A model generated the notes under the pieces. It was not told the DNA's origin and searched no databases. It was given only the letters and a program-made list of their open reading frames with translations. The position numbers and the translations under genes were made by a program. Of a stretch of 64,000 nt of DNA, positions 28,901 through 36,521 are shown in pieces; the stretch's first letter is position 1; each line of letters begins with the position of its first letter. Where the stretch lies: positions 1-64,000 of the forward strand of contig CAXXFQ010000024.1 in the NCBI GenBank assembly GCA_963674475.2, written 5' to 3'. The stretch is from CAXXFQ01 sp963674475 (GTDB taxonomy: Bacteria > Planctomycetota > Planctomycetia > Pirellulales > Thermoguttaceae).

Positions 28901-29623
28901 CTGGCGTTGCACTTCCAACTGCTGGACGAAAACTACTGCGCTTTGCAGACGATGCGCAGTTTTACCGGGGTCATGCCGGGTGAACGACGGGGCTGTCTCG
29001 GTTGTCACGAACAGCACAGCCGCGCGCCGCAACGAGGTGGAAAACCGCTGGCTTTGCTCAAGAAACCGCGCGACATCACACCGCCGCCGTTTAAGGATGA
29101 CTCGATCAGTTTCGCCCGCTACGTCCAGCCGGTGTTGGATAAGTACTGCGGCGAGTGTCACCAGGGGGACGGCGAGGCTCGCAAGAAGCTCGACCTGACC
29201 TCGCGGCCCGGTCACTTGATCTTTAAAGAGCCGTACATGACCTTGACCGGTCGACCGAGTTGGGCGAAGCCGTATCAAAAGCCGAAAGATTCGCCGCCGG
29301 GGTTCGGTGCCGCCGGAACACTGATGGTCGAGGCCTACGATCAACGGGACCCGGCCGCTTACAAGACGCCCGCCCCGATGACCACTTTGTCGTACAAGAG
29401 TCGGCTGATCGAGAACGCCTCCAGCGGCGAACACCACGACGTGAAGGTCGACCCGGTGAGCCTGCGTCGGCTGATCCTCTGGGTCGACACGATGTGTCCG
29501 TACCGCGGCGTCGAAGAGGTCCGCGCGATCGACGACCCGGTCTTCCAAGGGGTCGACTGGATCTCGGTCCGGCCGAAGATCAAAAACGCCCCGGTCATCG
29601 TCCGCCCGGGACCGGTCGATTAG
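25922..29623 (+). CDS. secreted HzsA-related protein: LamG + propeller + two CxxCH haem motifs
   Basis: 1233 residues with an N-terminal signal/anchor (hydrophobic 18-34). Residues about 55-260 form a LamG/concanavalin-A-like lectin domain (LIGHWTFDEADG, then ISMAAWVRP, HKWHHVAATFDGQAMRVYLDG). A charged helical linker follows to about residue 560. Then comes a PD40/TolB-like propeller (FDAKKVLFCFKPQ, NLDGTGQKQLTFGPYDDLDP, TTTRG). The C-terminus has two haem c attachment sites, CLGCH (Cys1025) and CGECH (Cys1076). This set resembles what planctomycete annotations call 'HzsA-related', after the hydrazine synthase alpha subunit; from its context I see no hydrazine chemistry, so a periplasmic redox enzyme on an unknown substrate is the safer statement. 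A Rho-independent terminator follows. A shorter relative lies at 57661. Confidence 0.8.
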   Translation: MTRQGFSMPYWVPSRAPYWVIALLLFLTPIVVSAAETPTANGAPTQTIPPTLGVPLIGHWTFDEADGNTCADAGPNGFTAKMVKGRLGHVPGVFGRAGAFSGSHRLEITKPAPFESLEQISMAAWVRPTKLDKYNEIFRKEDGGKRILFAFQKNGSVLALGLKVEGHSYIECDAKVERDRLLDHKWHHVAATFDGQAMRVYLDGQLVDTLNRPGRLEAGGAAPAVIGSSHGYECFQGAIDEFRLYSKALTGNQIEQLVSAGNTQVAEYLARVKEKADRIWVDKESFAETLLDLRDRASEAKEKPDPTVVSRLRKKLYAKFPKPCGRLFDRGYSSRSRSSYETIEIPGFLLDDYLSAKTDAPLVARIEWLYDLMVEYRPITPDQWERTSEKDKTYWKETVGPLEEQYKKWVASKRTKTDTVGAIDLALKMHDLIDFRPYVKEGVAGYHKPSTPEPVSLSAEAAQKRLEADWLHQVDRNPTPDRILKETVWTWQLISRLESQHGDRIDLTDVKKRLKKLEHRVKELKATDAGTYFEVRKLKREVMFKNPLLDFQQILMVDRPYPEGREYRHETRHRLGYQSTPGAQLLVLDGLRPDGRVRRLAPVAPLHGSFWRPDLSFDAKKVLFCFKPQNEKSFHLYEMNLDGTGQKQLTFGPYDDLDPIYLPDGHIAFTTTRGNTYVRCMPPTNAYPLARADGDGKNIYIVSRNNEPDYLPSVMEDGRILYTRWEYTDKPLWRAQGLWTVNPDGTQVNTLWGNQSVWPDLLKDARQIPGSRRVMFTGSAHHEWFSGSVGIINPDEGSNFPHGLTKVTADKSWPESGNGPVDPIESPTYHASGKYYGYYSPYPLSETDFLVSVCCNGPAENFVLYLMDADGNRELIYEGNHNILHALPIRPRKRPPVLADRVQWPSREEKNVRKSGVIYSSNIYYGAPQELQDKAKYLRILNIDPKTYTTWHKRIVLSTGPAVSMVQSEGVKRIIGTVPIEKDGSVSFNAPSGLALHFQLLDENYCALQTMRSFTGVMPGERRGCLGCHEQHSRAPQRGGKPLALLKKPRDITPPPFKDDSISFARYVQPVLDKYCGECHQGDGEARKKLDLTSRPGHLIFKEPYMTLTGRPSWAKPYQKPKDSPPGFGAAGTLMVEAYDQRDPAAYKTPAPMTTLSYKSRLIENASSGEHHDVKVDPVSLRRLILWVDTMCPYRGVEEVRAIDDPVFQGVDWISVRPKIKNAPVIVRPGPVD

Positions 29624-29657
29624 GCGATCGCGGAAAGGTGATACTCAAGAAAACCAA

Positions 29658-29692
29658 GAGCGGCTGCCCCGTGGGGTGGTCGCTCTTTTTTT
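29658..29692 (+). terminator. strong Rho-independent terminator
   Basis: Stem GAGCGGCTGCCCC (29658-29670) with GGGGTGGTCGCTC (29673-29685), 13 positions with three wobble pairs, followed by seven T. It lies 35 bases after the HzsA-related gene. Confidence 0.82.
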
Positions 29693-29842
29693 GCGCAGAG
29701 ACTTAAGGGAAAAATTCTCTTAAAAAAAGCAGGAACCTTCTCCCTCGACATTCCAAAAAAGATCGAGTACATTAGGCTTGTAAGGTAATTCTATCTGAAA
29801 AGAAGCAAATCCTTTTGAGTTTCAAACCGAAAAGGCTTGTCG

Positions 29843-30577
29843 ATGAAAAAGTCTTATGTTTCAGCCATTCTTCCCTGGGTTTTCGTGTTGATTTCGATTG
29901 GGATTACGTGGAGATCTTATAATGAAGACAGGAAAATGACTGAAAGGCGTTCACTACAGAAAGTCGCCTTAATTTCACTTGGCATGATATTACATGAGGA
30001 TAGGAACGATGCTTTGCCTACCAATATTTTTTGTAAAAAGACGGGCAAAGCGTTACTGAGTTGGCGGGTTAGAATACTGCCCGATCTTCATGAAGAGGAG
30101 CTTTACGATCAGTTCCATCTCGACGAGCCGTGGGACAGCCCTCATAATAAAAAACTTATTGAAAAAATTCCTAGTTATTTTGAATCGTTCTGGTTATCTG
30201 CTGAAAAGGGAAAGACGACTTATCTGGCTCCCGTGGGGAAAAGGACCCTTTTTGATCCTGCCCTTGAGGAGTTCAAACTGACCAAAAAGGAAGATGAGCC
30301 TTGCAACACGGTTCTGGTTGTCGACGCGGAAGATGAGTCGGCCGTCATTTGGACAAAGCCGGAGGACTTGAATTTCGATCCCGATAATCCCAAGGCCCAT
30401 CTAAGGCATACGAAACTTCTTGATGGGCGTTGCTGTGTCAGTGCCGGCCTGGGATTTGAAGTATCTCCGGTTTTTCCAAGAGTTGCGAAGTATCTGGATC
30501 TCAAGGAGGACGACGAAACGTTCCGCCGATGGTTCCTTCGTGACGATGATAAACCGGTCGAACGGCCTGGGCCTTGA
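29843..30577 (+). CDS. DUF1559-like planctomycete protein, partial domain
   Basis: 244-residue protein with one N-terminal membrane segment (residues 4-22) and a body containing the segment GKALLSWRVRILPDLHEEELYDQFHLDEPWDSPHNKKLIEKIPSYF. That segment is a hallmark of the DUF1559 pilin-like family abundant in Planctomycetes, but the usual N-terminal prepilin GFTLVELLVVI signature is absent. The base composition is clearly more A/T-rich than the neighbours. The start at ATG 29843 has only AAAAGG upstream. Function unknown; a membrane-anchored secreted protein is likely. It ends 37 bases before repeat A1. Confidence 0.72.
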   Translation: MKKSYVSAILPWVFVLISIGITWRSYNEDRKMTERRSLQKVALISLGMILHEDRNDALPTNIFCKKTGKALLSWRVRILPDLHEEELYDQFHLDEPWDSPHNKKLIEKIPSYFESFWLSAEKGKTTYLAPVGKRTLFDPALEEFKLTKKEDEPCNTVLVVDAEDESAVIWTKPEDLNFDPDNPKAHLRHTKLLDGRCCVSAGLGFEVSPVFPRVAKYLDLKEDDETFRRWFLRDDDKPVERPGP

Positions 30578-30614
30578 GGTGAACCTTTGGTTTTGGCGGA
30601 GTCGGTTGAAAGAA

Positions 30615-30778
30615 GGTGTGACGGCTGGGCCGTCACCTGTATTTTTAGAATGAGAGGGGACATTTTGAAAATGGTCCCCTCTCATGCTCTCCCCCAAAAA
30701 CTTTTTGGACCGGGATTGCTTCGCAATCCCTCTGTTTTTCTTCTTGTTTTTTCTTTTTTGTTTTCTATTTCTCTTTTT
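30615..30778 (-). repeat. repeat family A, copy 1 (3' end of guaA)
   Basis: Structured element directly after the guaA stop codon, in guaA sense: a 48-base purine/A-rich leader (30731-30778), hairpin H1 GGGATTGC/GCAATCCC (30712-30730), palindrome CCAAAAAGTTTTTGG (30694-30708), long hairpin H2 TGAGAGGGGAC/GTCCCCTCTCA (30651-30684, AT-rich inner stem), and hairpin H3 GTGACGGC/GCCGTCAC (30618-30636). Copies with the same order occur at 32834, 37836, 38163, 51487 and 62187. It may act as an RNA structure or terminator in the guaA 3' UTR, or be a small mobile element; nothing is coded in it. Confidence 0.85.
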
Positions 30779-32332
30779 CTATTCCCACTCGATTGTGGCG
30801 GGCGGCTTCGAGCTGATATCGTATACCACTCGATTGACCCCTTTGACCTCGTTGATGATCCGGGTCGAAATGGTCGCCAAGATCTCGTAAGGGATATGAC
30901 TCCAATCGGCCGTCATGAAATCCTCACTGTCGACCGAACGGACGGCGACGGCGTTTTCATAGGTCCGCGCGTCGCCCATGACGCCGACACTTTGGATCGG
31001 CAACAAGACGGCAAACGCCTGAGCCGTCTGACGGTAGAGACCGGGGGAGGCCTTGATCTCCTCAACGACGATCGCGTCGGCCTCGCGGAGCGTATCGAGC
31101 CGCTCTTTGGTCACTTCGCCCAGACAACGGACGGCCAGCCCGGGGCCGGGGAACGGGTGACGCCAGACAATCTCTTCCGGCAAGCCAAGTTGAATCCCCA
31201 GCTCGCGAACCTCGTCTTTGAAAAGGTCGCGCAACGGTTCGATCAGTTCGAACTCAAGGTCTTCGGGCAACCCGCCGACGTTGTGGTGCAGCTTGATGGT
31301 CGCGGCCGGTCCGTCTTGCGAGCCGCCGCTTTCGATCACGTCGGGGTAAAGGGTCCCTTGCGCCAGGAATTCGGCCCCTTCGATTTTGACCGCCTCTTGG
31401 GAGAAACAGTCGATGAACGCGTGACCGATCTTGCGCCGTTTCTCTTGCGGGTCGACGATCCCTTCCAGCTCGGAAAGAAAAAGGGCTTCGGCATCGACCA
31501 CGTGCAGGTCGGACTGGAAGTTGAGCGAAAATTCGCGAAGGACCGCTTTGGCTTCTCCCTTGCGCAAAAGGCCGTTGTCGACCAGGATGCAGGAGAGTTG
31601 GGAGCCGATCGCCCGGGAAAGCAGTGCGGCGACCACGGCCGAATCGACTCCGCCGGACAGGCCGCAGATGACCCGTTTGTCGCCGACCTGTTTTCGAACC
31701 CGCGCGATCGTTTCCTCGGCGAAATCGCTCAGACGCCACAGCCCTTTGCAGCCGCAGACTTTGTCGAGAAAATTGGCCAACAGGGTCGAGCCGTGGGGCG
31801 TGTGGGTCACTTCGGGGTGGAACTGGAGCCCGTAGAACGGTCGCTCTTTATGCTTGATCGCCGCGAACGGACAGGTCTCGGTCGTCGCCAGCGGGACGAA
31901 TTGGTCGCTGACTTCGTTGACCTGGTCGCCGTGGCTCATCCAGACCTGCATCTGTTCGGGCAGACCGTCGAACAGGTCGTTCGGCCGGGCAATCTGACAG
32001 TAGGCGCGACCGTATTCGCGAGCCGGGGCGTTTTGGACCTTGCCGCCGAGCGATTCGCAGACCAGTTGCATTCCGTAGCAGATGCCCAGGACAGGGATAC
32101 CCAGGTCGAACAGCGCCGGATCGCACTTCGGGGCTCCCTCTTCGTAAACACTCGACGGGCCGCCGGAAAGGATGATTCCCGCCGGGTTGAGTTCGCGAAT
32201 CCGCTCGGCCGTGATATCGTGGCGGACGATTTCGCAGTAGGTGTGTTGGTGTCGCACGCGTCGGGCGATCAGTTGGGCGTACTGGGACCCGAAATCGAGC
32301 ACCAGAATTTTTTCCTCAGCAAGCCGACTCAC
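30779..32332 (-). CDS. guaA: GMP synthase (glutamine-hydrolysing)
   Basis: 517-residue enzyme making GMP from XMP, ATP and glutamine, the last step of guanine nucleotide synthesis. The class I amidotransferase domain is N-terminal (ILVLDFGSQYAQLIARRVR; nucleophile Cys in GICYGMQ; FHPEV for the His/Glu pair). The ATP-pyrophosphatase domain has the P-loop GLSGGVDSAV. The C-terminal dimerisation domain ends in the conserved KPPATIEWE. Start is the GTG at 32332, seven bases after AGGAG; a TTG at 32419 would add 29 residues without similarity. The stop (30779) is followed at once by repeat A1. Convergent with the DUF1559-like gene. Confidence 0.97.
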   Translation of the reverse strand: MSRLAEEKILVLDFGSQYAQLIARRVRHQHTYCEIVRHDITAERIRELNPAGIILSGGPSSVYEEGAPKCDPALFDLGIPVLGICYGMQLVCESLGGKVQNAPAREYGRAYCQIARPNDLFDGLPEQMQVWMSHGDQVNEVSDQFVPLATTETCPFAAIKHKERPFYGLQFHPEVTHTPHGSTLLANFLDKVCGCKGLWRLSDFAEETIARVRKQVGDKRVICGLSGGVDSAVVAALLSRAIGSQLSCILVDNGLLRKGEAKAVLREFSLNFQSDLHVVDAEALFLSELEGIVDPQEKRRKIGHAFIDCFSQEAVKIEGAEFLAQGTLYPDVIESGGSQDGPAATIKLHHNVGGLPEDLEFELIEPLRDLFKDEVRELGIQLGLPEEIVWRHPFPGPGLAVRCLGEVTKERLDTLREADAIVVEEIKASPGLYRQTAQAFAVLLPIQSVGVMGDARTYENAVAVRSVDSEDFMTADWSHIPYEILATISTRIINEVKGVNRVVYDISSKPPATIEWE

Positions 32333-32833
32333 TTGTCTTCTCCTCTTCTTCTCCGAAGGGGGGGCCGCCACCGAAAAGGATTGCGGTAAAAAGCGGTCGC
32401 CGGGCGGAAACCCGGACAATCTGGGGGGGCTTCGGCTCGGCGAGGATCAATGAAACCTCTTATTATATTAATTGCAACTTGAAGTCGTGTATCGAACCGG
32501 CCGTTTACCCTTCGGGAAAACGGACTGTTTTCAAACGAGCAAACACACGATATCAAGTTGAATCTTGCATTATAAGGCTGCGCAATCAGCTTGCCCAGGG
32601 GGTTTTGGAGAGGGAAAACAAGCCGAAGCAAGAAAATAGAGATAAGCCTCGCTGGTCGAACGAGTACACAATCGGCATTCGACGAGTCGAATTTCTCGAA
32701 AACCTTTGACAGATAAGGTGTTACGCCTCGACCCGTTCGTTAAACGCAAGTGAAAAGCCCTTTCGTCCCCCACCTTCAAAACTGAGGCGCAAAGAACGGC
32801 CAAGGCACCTTCTGCTGTACCATCCAAGAAAAA
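32333..32833. other. intergenic region upstream of guaA with repeat B tail fragment
   Basis: No convincing gene. The part 32420-32780 is A/T-richer and likely holds the guaA promoter, which I cannot pin down. Bases about 32784-32828 (AAGGCACCTTCTGCTGTACC, then the TTGGATGG complement) match the distal tail of repeat B seen at 62580 and 33030, so a B fragment abuts A2. Confidence 0.5.
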
Positions 32834-32968
32834 GGTGTGACGGCTTTGCCGTCACCTGTTTTTTTTAAATGAGAGGGGACATTTTGAAAATGGTCCCCTC
32901 TCAAACTCTCCGCTGCAAAAACTTTTTGGACCGCGATTGCTGCGCAATCCCTCTTTTTTTTCTTGTTT
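32834..32968 (-). repeat. repeat family A, copy 2
   Basis: Same structures as A1, here with H3 GTGACGGC/GCCGTCAC, H2 TGAGAGGGGAC/GTCCCCTCTCA and an H1 in which the two arms differ at one outer pair (GCGATTGC/GCAATCCC). Its purine-rich side faces a pair of B repeats, which separate it from the stop of the 75-residue ORF at 33153. So in gene sense the order is stop, B, B, A. Confidence 0.85.
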
Positions 32969-33152
32969 GATACCAGCGCTCAACGGAAGCGGCTTTAATC
33001 AACGGCGTGGCAACGCCGGTCTAAAAAACCGCGAAGGCACCCTCCATCGTGCCCACAGAAAAAGGCCAGTACCCTCATTCAATACCAGTGACCAACGGGA
33101 ACGGGTTCAATCAACGGCGTGGCAACGCCGGTCTGGCCGCGGGCCCTGCCCG
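32969..33152 (-). repeat. repeat family B, two units after the stop at 33153
   Basis: Two related units, in gene sense each with hairpin CGGCGT-TGCC-ACGCCG type stem, then a CCCG(C/T)TCCCGTTGG segment and a (C/T)ACTGGTATT-like end. The proximal unit starts directly at the TAG stop of the upstream gene with hairpin GCGGGC-AGG-GCCCGC, whose first G is the last base of the stop codon. The second unit lacks that hairpin and ends near the polypurine side of A2. Confidence 0.8.
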
Positions 33153-33380
33153 CTAAAACCAGTCGAGGCCGGTTTCTCGTTTGATGCGGTGTTCGTAGTC
33201 GCCCAACAGTCCGCCGACAAGGTCCCAGCCGTCGGGCCGTCGGATTTCGATATCCCCTTGTCGGTTGATTCGAACGACGCTTTCGTCGTTGACGCCAAGT
33301 CGGGCCAGTTCTTCGGGGTCGGGCCCACCCTCTTGGGAAAGACGGAGGAGGGTTTTTCCGGCCATTTCGATGAATTCCAT
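33153..33380 (-). CDS. small hypothetical protein (75 aa)
   Basis: Acidic/basic mixed protein with no signal or membrane segment; MAGKTLLRLSQEGGPDPEELARLGVNDESVVRINRQGDIEIRRPDGWDLVGGLL is the visible part grouped by short turns. I do not recognise a family. The composition is protein-like and codon use resembles the neighbours. The ATG at 33380 has only a weak GAG site. Its TAG stop is the exact start of repeat B. It lies divergently from surE. Function unknown. Confidence 0.55.
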   Translation of the reverse strand: MEFIEMAGKTLLRLSQEGGPDPEELARLGVNDESVVRINRQGDIEIRRPDGWDLVGGLLGDYEHRIKRETGLDWF

Positions 33381-33611
33381 AGTTCGCTCACGAATCGGGG
33401 TTAGGGAAGAGGGATCGAGTCAAGACGCTTGAGTCGATCCTGGGGAGCCGTCGGCATCCCTATGGTAAATCCTAGTCTATTATCTTGTCGTTGCATGCCG
33501 TCAACCGAATCCGGCGCTCTGTGTTGTCGTCGGTCAACACCAGCGTTATGATGAGTGTTTGGCAGCGGCCCTTTGTAATCGTTACTTTTCTCAAAATCGA
33601 AACGGAAAACC

Positions 33612-34502
33612 GTGATTATCCTTCTTACCAACGACGACGGAATCTATGCGCCCGGCCTGGCGGCGATGGCACACCAATTGCGGGACCTTGGAGAGGTGTA
33701 TGTGGTCGCTCCGGCGTCGGAGCAGAGCGGCGTGAGTCAGTCGATCACGTTTTTGACCCCCCTGATCGTCAAGGAGGTTTACCATGGCGAACAGCGTTGG
33801 GGCTGGGCCGTCGAGGGTACTCCGGCCGACTGCGTCAAATTGGGGATCACCGAATTGTGTCCGAAACGACCGGACCTGATCGTCAGCGGGATCAATGGCG
33901 GATTGAACGCGGGGATCAACGTGCTGTATTCCGGCACGGTCGCGGCGGCGATCGAGGGCGCTTTTTTCGGCGTCACGAGCGTGGCCGTTTCGCTGGAGTT
34001 CGACGAAAAAGCCGATTTCGACCGGGCGGCCGCCTTGGCCAAGACCGTGTTGGTTCAACTGTTGGCGCAGCAGGAGGAGAAGGAAGACGAGACGAAGCTG
34101 TTCAACTTGAACATCCCGATCGCCGCATTGGAATCGGAGCCGAAAGTCCGAACCGTGGCGATGGACCTGACCCGATACAGCGACCAGTACGAAAAACGGA
34201 ACGATCCGTGGGGCCGCGATTATTACTGGATGACCGGCAACCCGCCGAGGACGACCGGTAAAGAGACCGACCTGTCGGCCGTCTCGGCAGGCGATATTGC
34301 CTTGACCCCGTTGGCGTTCGACATGACGGCCTATGCCCAGTTGAATCGGATGCGGTCGTGGGAGTTCGACACCGAATCGGTCGAGCACCTGACCCAAGAG
34401 CCGCGCTCGAAAAACGACGCGCCGGTCGTTCGCGGGTTGCGAAAGATGCAACAGATTTGCCTCGAAGAAAAGGAAAAAAATTCCCGGTCGGAAGGGGAGT
34501 AG
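33612..34502 (+). CDS. surE: 5'/3'-nucleotidase SurE
   Basis: 296-residue metal-dependent phosphatase acting on nucleoside monophosphates; linked to stationary-phase survival. Motifs are complete: LLTNDDGIYAPG with the metal-binding Asp pair, VVAPASEQSGVSQSIT, and GINGGLNAGINVLYSGTVAAAIEG containing the conserved Asn and Ser. The protein is longer than E. coli SurE (253) because of the C-terminal 35-40 residues. Start is the GTG at 33612 with a weak site; no ATG alternative keeps the first strand (MIILLTNDDG). Upstream small gene is divergent, the lipoprotein follows at 63 bases. Confidence 0.95.
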   Translation: MIILLTNDDGIYAPGLAAMAHQLRDLGEVYVVAPASEQSGVSQSITFLTPLIVKEVYHGEQRWGWAVEGTPADCVKLGITELCPKRPDLIVSGINGGLNAGINVLYSGTVAAAIEGAFFGVTSVAVSLEFDEKADFDRAAALAKTVLVQLLAQQEEKEDETKLFNLNIPIAALESEPKVRTVAMDLTRYSDQYEKRNDPWGRDYYWMTGNPPRTTGKETDLSAVSAGDIALTPLAFDMTAYAQLNRMRSWEFDTESVEHLTQEPRSKNDAPVVRGLRKMQQICLEEKEKNSRSEGE

Positions 34503-34565
34503 GAAACGGCCGAAAAACGAGGGCGGAATCAATAAAACCTTTTTTGCGAAATATGGGAGGGAGTC

Positions 34566-35132
34566 ATGCGAGTAAACGGATTGGTCCGAATCGGTGGCGT
34601 GTTGATTTTGGTGGTCGGGTTGGCCGGGTGTGGCGGCGAGCCGGAGCCGGAGCCGACGTCTTCGGCGGCGTCAACTCCCTCGACGGTAAACGAAGCGGCG
34701 GCCCCGATAGAAAAGGCCCCGGTGGTGGAGGAAGAGAAGCAGGTAGAAAAAACGCCTGCGACGGAAACCACGAAAACGGCCGAAGCCAAGCCGAAGGTCA
34801 TTCTCAAGTCGTCGGGCGACGGGGTCACGGGATTAAAGAAGGCGAAAGCGGGTGACGGGGTCAAGGGGAGCGGCTATGGCGGTGGGATAATCACCGAGCC
34901 GGTGTCGGTCTATTTCAAGGCCCGGCAGAAAATCACCTACGATGTCCAGATCCCTCACGGCCTGAAAAATTTCCGCGCCCTGCACGATCGGTATCCGAAA
35001 GATCTCAAGGAGTTCACGGAGCAGATCCTCAAACCGGCGCGTATCAAATTGCCCGAGCTTCCGGCCGGACGTGTTTACGTGTATGACCCGAAAAAGGGAG
35101 AGCTGCTGGTCGGTCGGGAAGAAAGTAAGTAG
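34566..35132 (+). CDS. putative lipoprotein with Glu/Pro/Thr-rich linker
   Basis: 188 residues. A lipoprotein signal ends in LAGC at Cys22 (VVGLAGCGG), so the mature protein would be lipid-anchored. Residues 23-85 are a low-complexity linker rich in Pro, Glu, Thr and Ala. The C-terminal 85 residues (YFKARQKITYDVQIPHGLKNFRALHDRYPKDLKEF in shortened form) may be a small folded domain, with RYPKDLKEF resembling helix segments of planctomycete pilin-associated proteins. No family recognised. The ATG at 34566 follows GGAGG 5 bases upstream. Confidence 0.75.
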   Translation: MRVNGLVRIGGVLILVVGLAGCGGEPEPEPTSSAASTPSTVNEAAAPIEKAPVVEEEKQVEKTPATETTKTAEAKPKVILKSSGDGVTGLKKAKAGDGVKGSGYGGGIITEPVSVYFKARQKITYDVQIPHGLKNFRALHDRYPKDLKEFTEQILKPARIKLPELPAGRVYVYDPKKGELLVGREESK

Positions 35133-35173
35133 CCCGTCTTCGAGAGAACCAGAACGCAAAGGGGAGTCACTTC

Positions 35174-35575
35174 ATGAGACAACGCATCGCAATCGGAATC
35201 TCCCTTGTCGTCGTGGCGGTCGTGGGCCTTCTCGGGGCCGATGTTATGGGGACCGAGGTTATCGGGGCCGACGTTATCGGCAGGCACTGGGTGTTTAGAG
35301 CGTCGCCTTATTCCCACGATCCGGAGACGGGAGATCGGGTTTCGCGGTATGCCGAGCCGGTCGCCTCGCTGGGCACGCCGGAGAACGTGATTCGAGCGGT
35401 CTACACGCATCACCGGGTCCGTTTTCGTACCTCACCCGGTGGAGGAAACGATACGACCCACATCACGGAAAGTACCCCGATTCGTCAAGAGGTGTCGGGC
35501 GTCGGCGGAAGCTGTTCGGGCGGCACCCCGTATTGGTATTTGCCGAGCGACTACTCGAACCGATGGTGGCGTTAA
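35174..35575 (+). CDS. secreted hypothetical protein (133 aa)
   Basis: Begins with a signal peptide-like stretch (MRQRIAIGISLVVVAVVGLLGADV). The mature part is hydrophilic and ends with a Gly/Ser-rich and aromatic segment (GGSCSGGTPYWYLPSDYSNRWWR) whose single Cys might anchor or link it. GGGGAG lies 6-7 bases upstream of the ATG, and the gene follows the lipoprotein by 41 bases, so co-transcription is likely. I do not recognise the family. Confidence 0.65.
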   Translation: MRQRIAIGISLVVVAVVGLLGADVMGTEVIGADVIGRHWVFRASPYSHDPETGDRVSRYAEPVASLGTPENVIRAVYTHHRVRFRTSPGGGNDTTHITESTPIRQEVSGVGGSCSGGTPYWYLPSDYSNRWWR

Positions 35576-35638
35576 CTCGATCGGCTGAAACGAAAGGGCC
35601 GAAGGGGGACAGGTAAAGTCCCTCAAGAATGGGGGGCT

Positions 35639-35682
35639 AAAACGGCGTTAAAACGGCGTTAAAACGGGGTTAAAACGGGGTC
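35639..35682. repeat. four tandem 11-mers
   Basis: AAAACGGCGTT twice, then AAAACGGGGTT and AAAACGGGGTC, exactly period 11 (35639-35649, 35650-35660, 35661-35671, 35672-35682). Lies between the converging 133-residue ORF and nrdR. Period 11 matches about one helical turn; a slippage-prone microsatellite is the simplest reading. Confidence 0.9.
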
Positions 35683-35720
35683 AAAAAAGGCTGGCTAAAA
35701 TGCGGACGGGGCTTGAAGCT

Positions 35721-36185
35721 CTAGCGCTTGATCGGATCGGCCAGCATGGGGCGCAGCTCGTCGATGAAGTCGTGAACATCTTTGAATTCGCGATAGACAC
35801 TGGCAAATCGGACGTAGGCGACCTGATCGAGTTCTCGAAGATGGCGCATGGCCAGCTCGCCGAGAAAGTGGCTTTCGACCTCGCCGTCGAAGCGGGTTTC
35901 GATCAGATTCTCGACGTCGGCGACGATTTCTTCTAATTGGCTATCGGTAACCGGCCGCTTCCAACAGGCCCGTTCCAGTCCTTGTTTGAGCCGGTTCCGA
36001 TCGAACGGGACACGGCCGCCTCCTTTTTTGACCACCTTCAGGATGACCCGCTCAATCCGTTCGTAGGTGGTGAATCGTTGATGGCAGGCAAGACATTCGC
36101 GCCGACGACGGATCGCCTCACCATCGTCGCTGGCTCGCGAATCGGCAACCCGGTCATGATCGGCGCCGCAAAAAGGACATCTCAT
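35721..36185 (-). CDS. nrdR: transcriptional repressor NrdR
   Basis: 154-residue Zn-ribbon/ATP-cone regulator of ribonucleotide reductase genes. The N-terminal Cys pairs are CPFC and CLAC (Cys3, Cys6, Cys31, Cys34). The intervening RASDDGEAIRRRRECLACHQRFTTYER is the canonical DNA-binding part. The ATP-cone follows with VVKKGGGRVPFDRNRLKQGLERA. Length is typical. No nrd gene is nearby, so its targets are elsewhere. The convergent 11-mer tandem repeat is at its 3' side. Confidence 0.96.
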   Translation of the reverse strand: MRCPFCGADHDRVADSRASDDGEAIRRRRECLACHQRFTTYERIERVILKVVKKGGGRVPFDRNRLKQGLERACWKRPVTDSQLEEIVADVENLIETRFDGEVESHFLGELAMRHLRELDQVAYVRFASVYREFKDVHDFIDELRPMLADPIKR

Positions 36186-36521
36186 AACAATCCGACCTAT
36201 CGGAACGGTGGTGGGGGGGGATTTCTGACCATCTAAACGAAGATACGCCTACACCGATCACTATACCCGATCGTCGACCGCCTGAGGAGGGGCCGGTTTT
36301 AGGCCTTTTTGAATAGTCCCTCGGTCGGGGGTGTTTGGCGGCCTAAATCGTTTCACTCTCCTCGTCACGGGCCGGTTGAAGCCCTATAATAGTGGGCAGC
36401 TTTTACCGACTATTTGGGGGGCAGACAATGGGGCTCTTCCTTCCCGTTTTTCGCATCGGCCGTGATAAGAGGCTCCCTCGCCGCCCGGCCCTCCCCTGGA
36501 CGCAAACGGGCGATCGCCGAT
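36186..36521. other. intergenic between nrdR and MFS gene
   Basis: No gene. A TATAAT at 36385-36390 is a plausible -10 box for the MFS gene; the -35 region 17 bases earlier (TCGTCA) is poor. The bases 36414-36521 are in frame with the MFS gene from a TTG, but look non-coding. Confidence 0.4.

Noticed and set aside
28028..29548. 506-residue minus-strand ORF across the HzsA-related gene
   Set aside because: High-GC antisense shadow; the haem motifs are on the plus strand.
30587..32389. 600-residue plus-strand ORF across guaA
   Set aside because: It is the antisense shadow of guaA; all GMP synthase motifs are on the minus strand.
32570..32827. 85-residue minus-strand ORF upstream of guaA
   Set aside because: Its N-terminal part lies in a B-tail fragment; no ribosome site and no family resemblance.
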